Positions 54,863-63,889 of a stretch of DNA of 64,000 nucleotides are shown piece after piece. Under the pieces are notes generated by a model. That model saw nothing but the letters and a program-made list of their open reading frames with translations. It was not told the DNA's origin and searched no databases. The stretch spans positions 1 through 64,000 of the forward strand of contig CAVQWE010000017.1 in NCBI GenBank assembly GCA_963717385.1, written 5' to 3'. How positions within the stretch are numbered: position 1 is the stretch's first letter; every line of letters begins with the position of its first letter. This stretch comes from Sva-07 sp963717385. Lineage in GTDB: Bacteria > Actinomycetota > Acidimicrobiia > Acidimicrobiales > Ilumatobacteraceae. A program made the translations under genes and the position numbers.

Positions 54863-55859
54863 CCGGCGCAACGAACAGCCACCAGAGCGCAAGCGCCGCA
54901 AGCGACACACCACCGGCCAACGCCGCCGCGGTCGCGAACCGGTCGAGCCAGAACGGCATCGATGTCGGGATGATGGCTGCCGACAGCCCATCACGCTTCA
55001 CGAAACCCCAGATGGCCAATTCGGCGCCGACGAGCAACAACGCTGCGTCAGCAGCGAAGCTGAGGCCGCGCATCGCCATCACGAGCCCGACCGACGTGGA
55101 CACCACGGCGATCAGCGGCAAGACGAACCAGACCGTTCGCGGGTCGGTGGCCGCTGGGAGCGCCAGGAACTGAGCGAGCCCGACGCCGAGCGCGAACAGC
55201 ACCAGCGGCACGGCGACGAACAACACCGGGAGCTGGCGGCCGCGGAGCAGCCATGCTCCGACAGCAACACCCAAGCCGGCGATGAAGCCGAGCACCATCG
55301 GTACCGGCGAGGGGGCCGGCTGCCAGGTGCTGATCACCGTGACGGCCACGGTGTCGCCGTCGACCACGACCGGGATGACGGCTTCGAGTATCTGATCGCC
55401 CGCCGACAGCCCGAACGGGCGAGCGCTCTGCATCCAATGCGCCCGATGGTCGTGCCATGCCCAGTAGCCACCGGCGGCGACTTCTCTCCAGCTCGGCTCG
55501 GCATCGGCGCTGACGCCCGCCGGCACGCCGTCGTTGCCGAACCGGTCGGCGTTCAAGTACGTCGCGGGAGAGTTCTGGTTCTCGAGCACGACGCCGTCGG
55601 GTCGGAACCACAGATAGTCCTCGCCTTCGTAGCCGAGGACCATCGCCTCGGTTCCCGGCTCGACACGCATCTCGAAGAACGAGTCACCGCCGATGATGCC
55701 GACATCGATCGTCGACGTCTCGGGATCGACCGAACGCACCTCTGACAGGTAGTCGGTGGGACCGGCCGGATCGGCGAACGCCGGCGAGGCGACCGCGGTG
55801 GCCAATCCGAGCCCGGCGATCACACCGGTCAGCACACGCCGAATCCGTTGTGCCGTCAC
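54813..55859 (-). CDS. exported multi-helix membrane protein linked to a cupredoxin and SCO (unknown family)
   Basis: A 348-residue protein. GTG 55859 overlaps the cupredoxin stop (GTGA). A signal peptide ends near ASPAFA-DP (~29). An outer domain of ~150 residues contains YWAWHDHRAHWM, a His/Trp cluster that could bind copper. About six membrane helices follow to the end. It is not a recognised copper transporter. The operon context (cupredoxin, SCO, cytochrome c) suggests a role in copper delivery or oxidase biogenesis. Confidence 0.75.
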   Translation of the reverse strand: MTAQRIRRVLTGVIAGLGLATAVASPAFADPAGPTDYLSEVRSVDPETSTIDVGIIGGDSFFEMRVEPGTEAMVLGYEGEDYLWFRPDGVVLENQNSPATYLNADRFGNDGVPAGVSADAEPSWREVAAGGYWAWHDHRAHWMQSARPFGLSAGDQILEAVIPVVVDGDTVAVTVISTWQPAPSPVPMVLGFIAGLGVAVGAWLLRGRQLPVLFVAVPLVLFALGVGLAQFLALPAATDPRTVWFVLPLIAVVSTSVGLVMAMRGLSFAADAALLLVGAELAIWGFVKRDGLSAAIIPTSMPFWLDRFATAAALAGGVSLAALALWWLFVAPVSDSREPSGSLRPAHP

Positions 55860-56239
55860 ACGTTCACGATGAGGATCAGTTGGCCGCTCGGATGCACGGT
55901 GCACACACCCTCGAATTCGCCTGGTGTGGAGAACCGCTGGGTGAGCGTCTCGTTGGCGCCGACGAAGAACGGGCCGACCGTGTGGCCACGATCGTCCTGG
56001 TTCTCGATGCGGATCGTGTCGCCCACGTCGACCTCGAGCTCGGCGGGAAGGATCTCGAGCGGTGTCCCCGCATCGAGTGCTTCGCCGGCACCGACAGGGA
56101 TCACGTACTCGAGCGTGGCAGTTTCGTCGCCGGCAACCGCCTCGGTCTGCGGCTGCGACTCGTCGTCGCCGCACGCCACGAGCACGCTGGCGAACACGGC
56201 CACGAGCAGCACGGCGATTCTGGCCCGAGCTGATGTCAT
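55856..56239 (-). CDS. cupredoxin-domain lipoprotein
   Basis: A 127-residue protein. The signal peptide ends in a lipobox (FASVLVACGDD). The rest is a plastocyanin-like beta-barrel with type 1 copper ligands His in RGHTVGPFF, Cys and His in VCTVHPSGQ; Gln stands where Met is usual, as in stellacyanin-like sites. It would carry electrons or copper on the outer membrane face. ATG 56239 overlaps the SCO stop (ATGA). Confidence 0.87.
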   Translation of the reverse strand: MTSARARIAVLLVAVFASVLVACGDDESQPQTEAVAGDETATLEYVIPVGAGEALDAGTPLEILPAELEVDVGDTIRIENQDDRGHTVGPFFVGANETLTQRFSTPGEFEGVCTVHPSGQLILIVNV

Positions 56240-56955
56240 GCGGTCTCCTTCGCGGCGAACAACTGCTCGACGTCGGCGGCCATCTCGGCCGACGAGGTGC
56301 CGAACGGCCACGTCACCACGAGCTGTCCCTGGTCGTCGACCAGATAGAGGAACCCGCTGTGCGACACCTCGATGTCGCCTTCGTCGTTGGTGATCACGTC
56401 GTAGCTGACACCGAATGGCGCAGCAGCAGCAGCGAGCAAGTCGGCGTCGGTCGTGCCGGCCGCCGAGCCGTCGGCGATGAAACTCTGGACGTAGCCGGGC
56501 AGCAGGTCGTTGTCGCGTTCCGGGTCGACGGTGACCATCACCGTGCTCACCTGTGCGGAGAGTTCGTCGGGGAGGCGGCGCATCGTGACCGCCCAATCGG
56601 CCATGGTGGTGGGACACACATCGGGGCAGTTGGTGTACCCGAAGTACACCGCCTGGAACCCCCCGGGCTCGGCTCGGAACACCTGATCGGTACCCGGCTC
56701 GGTGAGCGACGGCAGGACGGTGGCGTCGACAACCGGGGCCGGGTCGCGCACGATGCCGGCGAGTTCGCGCTCGCCCGACGCGTCGGTGGTCGCGGTGTCG
56801 CTCGTCACGCTCGACGCCGGTGCGGTGTCGGCCGAGTCGTCGTCGCTCGAACAGCCGAGCAGCGCCAGTGCACCGACGATGGCGACGCCGATGGCTCGCT
56901 TCGGAAGGCCGGTTCGGTTGGCAGCCATGATGGAGACGTCCAGTCGCTCACCCAT
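56236..56955 (-). CDS. SCO1/SenC family copper chaperone lipoprotein
   Basis: A 239-residue protein (230 from the alternative ATG 56928, which fits the signal peptide well). The lipobox LALLGCSSD is followed by an acidic linker and a thioredoxin-like domain with CxxxC in GYTNCPDVCPTT and the distal His in VSHSGFLYLVD. SCO proteins metallate the CuA centre of cytochrome c oxidase. The ATG at 56955 overlaps the end of the cytochrome c gene. Confidence 0.92.
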   Translation of the reverse strand: MGERLDVSIMAANRTGLPKRAIGVAIVGALALLGCSSDDDSADTAPASSVTSDTATTDASGERELAGIVRDPAPVVDATVLPSLTEPGTDQVFRAEPGGFQAVYFGYTNCPDVCPTTMADWAVTMRRLPDELSAQVSTVMVTVDPERDNDLLPGYVQSFIADGSAAGTTDADLLAAAAAPFGVSYDVITNDEGDIEVSHSGFLYLVDDQGQLVVTWPFGTSSAEMAADVEQLFAAKETA

Positions 56956-57424
56956 CGGCGAGCGTTTCGATGAAGGCGACGATGTCCGCGATTTCGGCAT
57001 CGTTGAGGCCGTTGGCAGGCATCTTGAGGTTGTAATCGGCAACCAGGTCAGCGCCAGGGTTGGCGATCGCCCGGGTGAGGTAGGCGGTGTCGGCGAGCAT
57101 GGTGGTGCCATCGGCGAGCAACACGTCGGTGCCGGCCAGGCCCACCAGGCTCGGCCCTGCGCCGCCACCGAAGTTCTGCCCGTGGCATCCCGCGCATCCC
57201 ATGCTGCGCGCCAACTGCTCCCCGTTGACCGCGTCTCCGCCGCCGCTGTTGGCAGCGCCGCTGGCCGTGGCCTCGGTGGTCACTGCTGCATCGTCGCCAG
57301 CAGAGCCGGCGCCATCGCTGTCGGCGCCACATGCCACCGCTGAAACGGCGAGCGCTGTGGTGGCCACCGCTGCGAGCGCCAAGCGCCCGATCGACGATCT
57401 GTGCTCTCGGTTTCGTCGGGTCAC
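56948..57424 (-). CDS. cytochrome c lipoprotein
   Basis: A 158-residue protein. GTG 57424 has a CAGGAG ribosome site seven bases upstream. The signal peptide ends in a lipobox (AVSAVACGAD), a Gly/Ala/Thr linker follows, then a class I cytochrome c domain with CAGCHGQNFGGG near residue 78 and the Met ligand in YNLKMPANGLNDAEIADIV. First gene of the copper operon. Confidence 0.9.
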   Translation of the reverse strand: MTRRNREHRSSIGRLALAAVATTALAVSAVACGADSDGAGSAGDDAAVTTEATASGAANSGGGDAVNGEQLARSMGCAGCHGQNFGGGAGPSLVGLAGTDVLLADGTTMLADTAYLTRAIANPGADLVADYNLKMPANGLNDAEIADIVAFIETLADG

Positions 57425-57557
57425 GTCGCTCTCCTGTACTTCTCGCGGCACCCGAGAGACGTGCTCCCTGGACACCAATGCTGCAGTGCTCGTGGTTGCA
57501 CAGTCGTCGTTCGGTCGCTGCTGGTTCCCGAGCGGGCCGTCGCGGTGCCGGCCCGGC

Positions 57558-58121
57558 TCATCGGGCGACCGACTCGTCGGTGCCGTTCTCAGGATCGCGC
57601 ATCATCGCCACCAGGTCTCGTCGGGCACGCGCAACACGCGACCGGACGGTGCCGATCGGGCAGTCGAGCACCTCGGCCGCCTCGTCGTACTGCAAGCCGA
57701 GGATCTGCGTCAGCACGAACGCGCTGCGGCGATCATCGTCGAGGTGGGCCAGGACATCGTCGAGATCGACACGGCCCGTCGTGTCGGGATCGATCACCGA
57801 GCCGTCGAGCGAGCCGACGGTCGTGTTGTCGAGCACCGCACGTTCGAGCCGGCGGCGCCGGCCGGCGCGGCGGGTGTGGTCGACGCAGGTGCGCCGAGCG
57901 ATCGTGAGCAGCCAGCCACGTGCTGCCCCATCGGCACGGAATCGGTGGATCGATCCGATGGCGCGTTCGTAGGTCTCCTGCGCCAGGTCGTCGGCGTACT
58001 GCACGTCGCCGAGATACCGGCACAACCGCCAGACATCGGCCTGGGTTTCGGCCACGAACCGTTCGAGCGCCACCCGATCGCCGTCGCGCGCAGCGATGAG
58101 CAGCCGGGTCAGGTGATCCAC
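57558..58121 (-). CDS. ECF-family sigma factor (paired with zinc anti-sigma factor)
   Basis: A 187-residue protein with region 2 (YADDLAQETYERAIGSIHRF, ARGWLLTIARRTCVDH) and region 4 (LQYDEAAEVLDCPIGTVRSR). It starts at GTG 58121. The divergent neighbour encodes a zinc-binding anti-sigma factor. This differs from the four other ECF pairs, whose partners are large exported proteins. Confidence 0.9.
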   Translation of the reverse strand: MDHLTRLLIAARDGDRVALERFVAETQADVWRLCRYLGDVQYADDLAQETYERAIGSIHRFRADGAARGWLLTIARRTCVDHTRRAGRRRRLERAVLDNTTVGSLDGSVIDPDTTGRVDLDDVLAHLDDDRRSAFVLTQILGLQYDEAAEVLDCPIGTVRSRVARARRDLVAMMRDPENGTDESVAR

Positions 58122-58236
58122 GGTCCCAGTGTTGCAGCGCTTCGCGCCGACCGCTCAGTGACCATTGTCAGATTTCCCACCTGCAATCGGGAACCAATCG
58201 GGAACCATTCGGGACCGCCGGGCGACCGTCATACCC
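58122..58236. promoter_or_regulatory. divergent promoter region with 11-bp tandem repeats
   Basis: AATCGGGAACC occurs twice head to tail (58185-58195, 58196-58206), followed by a degenerate third copy ATTCGGGACCG (58207-58217). GGAAC is the -35 type of many ECF promoters, and CGTC at 58227-58230 resembles the matching -10. The 11-bp spacing puts the copies on one face of the helix. Autoregulation of the pair is a reasonable reading. Confidence 0.5.
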
Positions 58237-58872
58237 ATGGAGCCGATCGATTGCGAAACCACCCGCGAGGCGCTGTCGGCGCGCGCCGACGGTGAGGCGA
58301 CTCTCGACGAGATGGCGTTCGCCGACACCCATCTCGACCAGTGCCTTGCGTGTCAACGATTCGCGATCGACATGGAGCGCCTCGACCGAATGGTTCGCGT
58401 TCGCCCCGCCGAACCGGTTCCCAGCCTGGTGGCGGCGGTGACCGCCCGGGCACGCCCGGCCCGTCTCGGCCGCGGCGGTTGGCTGCGGCCTGCGCTTGCC
58501 TGGGTGGCGGTCGTCATGCTGGTCCAGAGCCTGCCCGCGCTGCTCCTCGGCGAGACATCTGGCACCAGCCCACATCTCGCCCGGCACCTCGGAGCGTTCG
58601 GCGCGGCGCTCGCCATCGGGTTCGCCTACGCCGCATGGAAGCCGCACCGAGCGTTCGGCCTGTTGCCGTTCACTGCGGCGCTCGTCGCGACCACCTCGGT
58701 CAGCATCGTCGCCGACATCGTCACCGGTTCACGCACGCCGCTGGCCGAACTCATCCACATCACCGAGCTCGCAGGACTCGCGCTGTTGTGGATGGTGGCC
58801 GGCTCGCCGGGATGGCGCGGACGTCGCCATTCAGGTCGTCGACGGTTGCCGCGACTCGATCCGCTCCAGTAG
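58237..58872 (+). CDS. zinc-binding (zf-HC2) membrane anti-sigma factor
   Basis: A 211-residue protein. The cytoplasmic ZAS domain has the HxxxCxxC motif in THLDQCLACQRF (near 30-40) with an upstream Cys in IDCETTREALSARADGE. Three or four membrane helices follow (~85-190), with no separate outer domain. It should hold the divergent sigma factor inactive. The 3' end overlaps the convergent methylase gene by 42 bp. Confidence 0.88.
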   Translation: MEPIDCETTREALSARADGEATLDEMAFADTHLDQCLACQRFAIDMERLDRMVRVRPAEPVPSLVAAVTARARPARLGRGGWLRPALAWVAVVMLVQSLPALLLGETSGTSPHLARHLGAFGAALAIGFAYAAWKPHRAFGLLPFTAALVATTSVSIVADIVTGSRTPLAELIHITELAGLALLWMVAGSPGWRGRRHSGRRRLPRLDPLQ

Positions 58873-60260
58873 CGCCGACCACCAGTCGAACAGGGCCGAG
58901 GGGTCGTCGGCGCCGCCGACGAGGCCATAGGCCGTGTCGATCGCAGCGCCACAGCTTCGAATGTCGCCGCGTCGGAGCGCGTCGACCGCCTGGCTCAGGT
59001 CGCCGGACGGCCAGGGCAACGCTGCCAAGGTGACGGGCGACAGCCGGATCGCATCGGCCGACAGACCCGTGCCGGCGCCACGATTCCACAACCACGCCGA
59101 AGCGACAGGCGAGGTCAACACCGCCGCGATCTCCCAGGCAGCAGCTTCGAGATCGGGCAGCGGGCGGCGATCCTCGTCGTCCCAGTGAGCACCCTCCGGA
59201 TAGATGCCGAGCACCGGCACCGCAGGAAGCCACTCGCCGAGAGGGTCGCACACCGCTTCGACGATCCGGGTCTGGTTGGCCACGAGCACCTTCGGCACGA
59301 GTCGCCTCCACGCCCATCGGGCCATGTGGTCGTCGAGTCGGGTGAGGTCCACACGCGGCTGGTCGAAGTGCTGCTTCGCGAAGGTGATCGATCGTTCACC
59401 CCACCACGAGCGGCCCGGGTCGACGAGACCGGAGGTGACGAGCGGCGGTCCGTTGCCGTGGTCGCCGACAGCGGGGATCATGCCGTAGTACTCGTCACGG
59501 AAGTTGGCGTTCAGCCGAGCGCGATCGCCGAGTGTGCCGTGCGTCGCGAGGCGGTCGGGAACGACCGGGACCCCTCGGCGACTGGTGATCACGTGTGACC
59601 AGTTCGATCGACGGTCCACTGGCTCGGCGCGTCCGAACTCGAACGCCAGCACACACACGTGCACCTGCGCATCGAACACCCTGCGCCCCGACCACCACGA
59701 CCACACCATCTGGGCTCGCTCGCCGATCGAGGTTCGAATGGCTGTGGCATCACGTGACGCGAGCAGCGACTGCGGGAGTACCAGGGCAACGCGTCCGCCA
59801 TCGGGGTCGACCAGTTCGCCGGCGAGCGCGAGGAACTCGACCGCGGCGTCGGCGTACGGGCCGCCTCCGCGACCGCTCGATCCTCCACGCGTGGTCGCGG
59901 TGGCCATCTGCGACAGGTACGGCGGATTCCCGATCACCAGGTCGATTCGCTCCGACGGCCACGTCGTGGCCAGCGCATCGGCGAGACGCAGATCTGCGTG
60001 TCGAGGCAGCGAGGCACGCGCTGACGTCGATTGCAGCCCGATCGAGGTCGCAGCCGACGAGCGCTGCGGTGGCCCCGAGCGATTCGATGCGGGTCGAGGC
60101 CGCAGCCAGGAACCGGCCGTCGCCGCATGACGGGTCGAGCACCACGATCGGGTCTCGACATCGCCGCCACGAATTCGGGGGTCACCACCGCCTCGACCAC
60201 GGTGTCGACCAGGTCCGGCGGGGTGTACCAAGCGCCCAGTTCTTTGCGCGTCCCGACCAC
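58831..60260 (-). CDS. N6-adenine DNA methyltransferase (Eco57I-like), two +1 frameshifts
   Basis: GTG 60260 opens VVGTRKELGAWYTPPDLVD, the usual N-terminus of solitary type I/IIG-like methylases. A first extra base near 60155 shifts into VVLDPSCGDGRFLAAASTR (SAM motif I). A second near 60005 shifts into ADLRLADALA and DLVIGNPPYLSQ (catalytic motif IV, NPPY), which stays open to 58831. Correcting both gives a ~475-residue enzyme with a C-terminal target-recognition-like part (GIYPEGAHWDDEDRRPLPDL). No restriction subunit is adjacent, so it may be an orphan epigenetic methylase or a broken phage-defence gene. Confidence 0.8.
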
Positions 60261-60347
60261 GCGGCGCAGCGTAGAGCTCGGGCAGACACCCGGTGGCGAT
60301 CTGCGCCCTCTGGGGCCGAGCGGTCGGGACGCTCTACAGTCATCGCC

Positions 60348-61307
60348 GTGACCCAGACGGCCAGCGGCGGCTCCACCTCTGCGCCCGACGGCACCAGTCG
60401 CTATCTCGACTTCAACCGCGATGCCTGGTCGGAGCTGCGAGCAGCCACACCGCTCACGCTCGCACAGCCCGAGCTCGAGCGCCTCCGCGGCATCAACGAT
60501 CGCATCGACCTCGACGAGGTCGCCACGGTCTACCTGCCGCTGAGCCGGCTGCTCAACCTGTACATCAGTGCCACACAAGACCTGCACCGCGTGTCGGCAA
60601 CGTTCCTCGGCACGATCGCACCGAAGGTGCCCTACGTCATCGGCATCGCCGGCAGCGTCGCCGTCGGCAAGAGCACGTTCGCCCGAATCCTGCAGGCGCT
60701 GCTCGAACAGTGGCCCGACCATCCAAAGGTCGACCTGATCACCACCGACGGCTTCTTGTACCCGAACCGGGTGCTCGAAGAGCGCGGCCTCATGAACCGC
60801 AAGGGGTTCCCCGAGTCGTACGACACCAAGGCGCTGTTGCAGGTGCTGCGCGAGATCAAGAGCGGCTACGACACGGTCGAGGCACCGGTGTACAGCCACG
60901 TCGTGTACGACATCGTGCCCGACGAAAAAGTGGTGGTGACGGGCGCCGACATCGTGATCATCGAGGGGCTCAACGTGCTGCAGACCCGCAGCGGTGCACC
61001 CGAGTTCGTCAGCGACTACTTCGACTTCTCGATCTACGTCGACGCCGACGAGGCCGACATCGAGCAGTGGTACGTCGATCGGTTCCTCGCGTTGCGGGCG
61101 TCGGTGTTCCAGGATCCCGACTCGTTCTTCCGCTTCTACGCCGAGCTCAGCGACGACGAAGCGGTCGACACCGCCCGCCGCATCTGGCGCGAGATCAATG
61201 GGTTGAACCTGCGCGAGAACATCGAGCCCACGCGAGACCGAGCGTCGCTCGTGGTGCACAAGACGGGCGACCATCGAGTCGACCGCGTGCAGTTGCTGCG
61301 GCTGTAG
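60348..61307 (+). CDS. coaA: pantothenate kinase type I
   Basis: A 319-residue P-loop kinase that phosphorylates pantothenate, the first step of CoA synthesis. The Walker A is GIAGSVAVGKSTFA near residue 103, with LITTDGFLYPN and RKGFPESYDTKALL as substrate-binding segments and IIEGLNVLQ as the Walker B-like strand. GTG 60348 is chosen; the open frame upstream runs over the divergent methylase gene. Confidence 0.95.
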   Translation: MTQTASGGSTSAPDGTSRYLDFNRDAWSELRAATPLTLAQPELERLRGINDRIDLDEVATVYLPLSRLLNLYISATQDLHRVSATFLGTIAPKVPYVIGIAGSVAVGKSTFARILQALLEQWPDHPKVDLITTDGFLYPNRVLEERGLMNRKGFPESYDTKALLQVLREIKSGYDTVEAPVYSHVVYDIVPDEKVVVTGADIVIIEGLNVLQTRSGAPEFVSDYFDFSIYVDADEADIEQWYVDRFLALRASVFQDPDSFFRFYAELSDDEAVDTARRIWREINGLNLRENIEPTRDRASLVVHKTGDHRVDRVQLLRL

Positions 61308-61320
61308 CAGGATCGCGGGG

Positions 61321-62077
61321 ATGAGCGACATCTCCGATCTCGACATCTTGATGCTGGCTGCCGACCTCGCCGACCGTGAGTCGATGGCCACGTGGCGCAG
61401 CGACGACCTCGAGGTCGAGATCAAGCCCGATGGTTCGCCGGTGTCGGCCACCGACAAGCTGATCGAGCGACTGCTGCGCGAACTGCTCGCCGAGCATCGC
61501 CCGGACGATCGCATCATCGGCGAAGAGGAAGGCGACACCGGTTCGGGCGCGCGGTGTTGGGTGCTCGACCCCATCGATGGCACGAGCAGCTACGTCGCTG
61601 GACGGCGAGCGTGGGGCTCGCTGATCGCGTTGGAGATCGACGGTCGACCGGTCGCCGGAATGGTGACGATGCCAGCGCTGGGCCGGCGCTGGTGGGGAAC
61701 CGAGGGAAGGCGGCGCGTGGTTCTCCGCCGAGCCAGGCGCAGCGGCGGTGTCGATCGGCGTCAGCACGCAGGCGGACGTCGAACAGATGCGCTGGTCGAG
61801 CGGCCCGACCGCCGACGAACTCGACGACGCCAAGCGGGCACGAATCGCCCGGTTCGAGGGTTCAGGACACTCCGTGCCGATGACCGAATGGACGACCTAT
61901 CCGGCGCTGATGGTCGCCGACGGGTCGCTCGACCTCGCCGTCCACTTCGGAATGCACTGGGACCATGCTGCGCTCGCCGCCGTCGTCGTTGCCGCGGGCG
62001 GTCAGATCGCCTACGACGACGCCCCAGCCGACGGCCAGAGCTTCGCCGCCACCTTCACCAACGGACACCTCGAGTGA
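61321..62077 (+). CDS. inositol-monophosphatase-family phosphatase (HisN/SuhB-like), one +1 frameshift
   Basis: ATG 61321 opens a frame with the metal-site motifs IIGEEEGD and WVLDPIDGTSSYVAG. An extra A near 61708 in GAGGGA-A-GGCGGC breaks it. The other frame continues GGGAWFSAEPGAAAVSIGVS and the last motif GMHWDHAALAAVVVAAGG, ending at 62077. Restored length is ~251 residues. The family hydrolyses inositol phosphate, histidinol phosphate or related esters. Its stop touches the stop of the convergent HAD gene. Confidence 0.85.
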
Positions 62078-62806
62078 TCAGAGTTCGGTGAGGCCGAGCC
62101 AGATCGGGACGTCAGCGATCGAGGCGAGCTCGACGAAGTCTTCGCCGTGGTCGTCGACGCGTTCGTGTTCCCAGGTGATGTGATACGGCACATGGATGGC
62201 GTGGCCGCCGAGTGCGAGCACCGGGAGCACATCGCTGCGCACCGAGTTGCCGATCATCAGGAACCGATCCGGTTCGACGTCGAGGCGTCGAAGGACCCTG
62301 GCGTACGTGTCGGGGTCCTTCTCGAGGACGATCTCGACGTCGGTGAAGTGGTGCTCGATACCCGATGTCGTGACCTTGCGGGTCTGGTGCACCAGGTCGC
62401 CCTTGGTGATCAGCACCGTGCGGACGCTCGGCGACACGGTGGCCAGCACCTCGCTCACATGTGGGAGCAGGTGCACGTCGTCGAGCAGCATCGCGCGTCC
62501 GAGATCCGCCAGTTCACCGATGACCGTGCTCGGGATCGCTCCCTCGGTCACGTTGATCGCGGCACGCACCATCGACAGAGTGAATGCCTTGACCCCGTAA
62601 CCGGTCACCGAGATGTCGGCTCGCTCCACAGCGACCAGCGCGGCATGGACGTCGACACCGGCCGGCGCATGCGGGCCGACCAACTCGACGAAACGATGCT
62701 CGGCGTGGCGGAACGAGTCCTCGCTGCGCCAGAGCGTGTCGTCGGCATCGAATGCGACGATGTCGAACTGGTCGATACGCCGCCCGGCGGGCACTGACGG
62801 TGTCAC
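62078..62806 (-). CDS. HAD-family hydrolase
   Basis: A 242-residue protein with IVAFDADDTLWRSED (motif I), VLITKGD (motif II), a Lys in VLEKDPDTYA (motif III) and MIGNSVRSDVLPVLALG (motif IV). This set fits the YjjG/FMN-phosphatase-like group. GTG 62806 overlaps the stop of the HTH gene, so the regulator and phosphatase are translationally coupled. Substrate unknown. Confidence 0.88.
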   Translation of the reverse strand: MTPSVPAGRRIDQFDIVAFDADDTLWRSEDSFRHAEHRFVELVGPHAPAGVDVHAALVAVERADISVTGYGVKAFTLSMVRAAINVTEGAIPSTVIGELADLGRAMLLDDVHLLPHVSEVLATVSPSVRTVLITKGDLVHQTRKVTTSGIEHHFTDVEIVLEKDPDTYARVLRRLDVEPDRFLMIGNSVRSDVLPVLALGGHAIHVPYHITWEHERVDDHGEDFVELASIADVPIWLGLTEL

Positions 62807-63153
62807 CGGTGGATCGCGTTGAGGTAGTTGTAGACGGTGATGCGGCTGACGCCCATCGCGTCGGCGACATCTTCGACCGCCCGCCGCAAGATGAATGCAC
62901 CTCGCTCGTCGAGCAGGCGCACCGCTCGCTGCTTGTCTTCGCGCGAGAGCAACGGCAACCGGCCACCGAGTTCGGCTTCGACGGCGTCGATCAATCGGTC
63001 GAGCGCACCGTGCAGCGGCGGCATCCGCACCCCAGCAACGGTTCGACCCTCCCAGACGAGGGCAACATCGCTGGCTTCCATGTCACCGGCAGCAACGAAC
63101 GACGCGCCGAGCGCATCGACCACCGGCTTCACCGATCGGAGCAACGGGTGCAC
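62803..63153 (-). CDS. YheO/DauR-type HTH transcriptional regulator (short form)
   Basis: A 116-residue protein. Residues ~70-115 are the YheO-type helix-turn-helix: LSREDKQRAVRLLDERGAF, then VEDVADAMGVSRITVYNYLN. Typical members have a ~110-residue PAS-like N-terminal domain; here only ~65 residues precede the HTH (MHPLLRSVKPVVDALGASFV), so the sensor part is reduced. Coupled to the HAD gene, which it may regulate. Confidence 0.78.
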   Translation of the reverse strand: MHPLLRSVKPVVDALGASFVAAGDMEASDVALVWEGRTVAGVRMPPLHGALDRLIDAVEAELGGRLPLLSREDKQRAVRLLDERGAFILRRAVEDVADAMGVSRITVYNYLNAIHR

Positions 63154-63213
63154 GGTCGGCCGACCATCGGCGGGCGTCGATGCGACCGGTTGGCCGGTCC
63201 GGCTTGATCGTGC

Positions 63214-63492
63214 TCATTCGTCGCCCCCGCGGGGCACGACGTACGGCGGCGGACCGGAGGGCACCTCGCGTGCTGCGTGCACGCTGACGTGACTGGCCCC
63301 GTTCGCCATCGCAGCATCGCAGAGCACCCCGATCACATCGCCGACCTCGGCGAGCTCGACCACGAACGACGAACCGAACGGACCGACTTCGACGGCGAGC
63401 CCCCGGGCCTCGGCTGCATCGATCGCGGCGGTCACGTGTGGGCCGGGTCGTCCCTCGACGAAGGGCTCGATGGTGAACTCGACGTATGCCAC
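63214..63492 (-). CDS. thiamine-binding protein of the MTH1187/YkoF (DUF77) family
   Basis: A 92-residue ferredoxin-like-fold protein: VEFTIEPFVEGRPGPHVTAA, EVGPFGSSFV and DAAMANGASHVSVHAARE match the small tetrameric DUF77 family whose members bind thiamine or its pyrimidine. It probably buffers vitamin B1 or precursors. Upstream of the HTH gene by 60 bp, same strand. Confidence 0.8.
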   Translation of the reverse strand: MAYVEFTIEPFVEGRPGPHVTAAIDAAEARGLAVEVGPFGSSFVVELAEVGDVIGVLCDAAMANGASHVSVHAAREVPSGPPPYVVPRGGDE

Positions 63493-63517
63493 CCACGCCA
63501 GCGTAGGGGCTACGGAA

Positions 63518-63790
63518 TCAGCCGCGGGCGCCGAGCAGTCGACGTAGTTCGTCCGACATCGCGATGCAGTCGCGCCCCGCCAACCCGAACGCCTCGTTCA
63601 GCTTGTTGAGCGCTTGCTTGAAACTGCCGTTCCAGTCCTCGACGAACTGGTCGCGAGCGGGACCGGTCCAGGCCGTGCCGTTCAACACACCGTCGACTGT
63701 CGACATCACCTGGGTGATGGCGTCGATCTGCCGGTTGAGCGTGCTGCCGAGGTTGGTGAGCTGTTCGGGGTTCGCTCCGTACATGGTCAT
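63518..63790 (-). CDS. WXG100-family (ESAT-6-like) protein
   Basis: A 90-residue all-helical protein. The WxG turn is in NGTAWTGPARDQFVEDW near residue 38, with two amphipathic helices around it. ATG 63790 has a GGAGAG ribosome site. WXG100 proteins are substrates of type VII (ESX) secretion. The divergent neighbour at 63890 could belong to the same system but is too short to judge. Confidence 0.85.
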   Translation of the reverse strand: MTMYGANPEQLTNLGSTLNRQIDAITQVMSTVDGVLNGTAWTGPARDQFVEDWNGSFKQALNKLNEAFGLAGRDCIAMSDELRRLLGARG

Positions 63791-63889
63791 GGTTCTCTCC
63801 GTTCGTTCGGGTGCACCGCGACCGGTTGTCGCCGTTCGCTGCAGCAGTGGGCGGTGACAGCGACTGAAGGGAACGCGTACCATTCGTCG

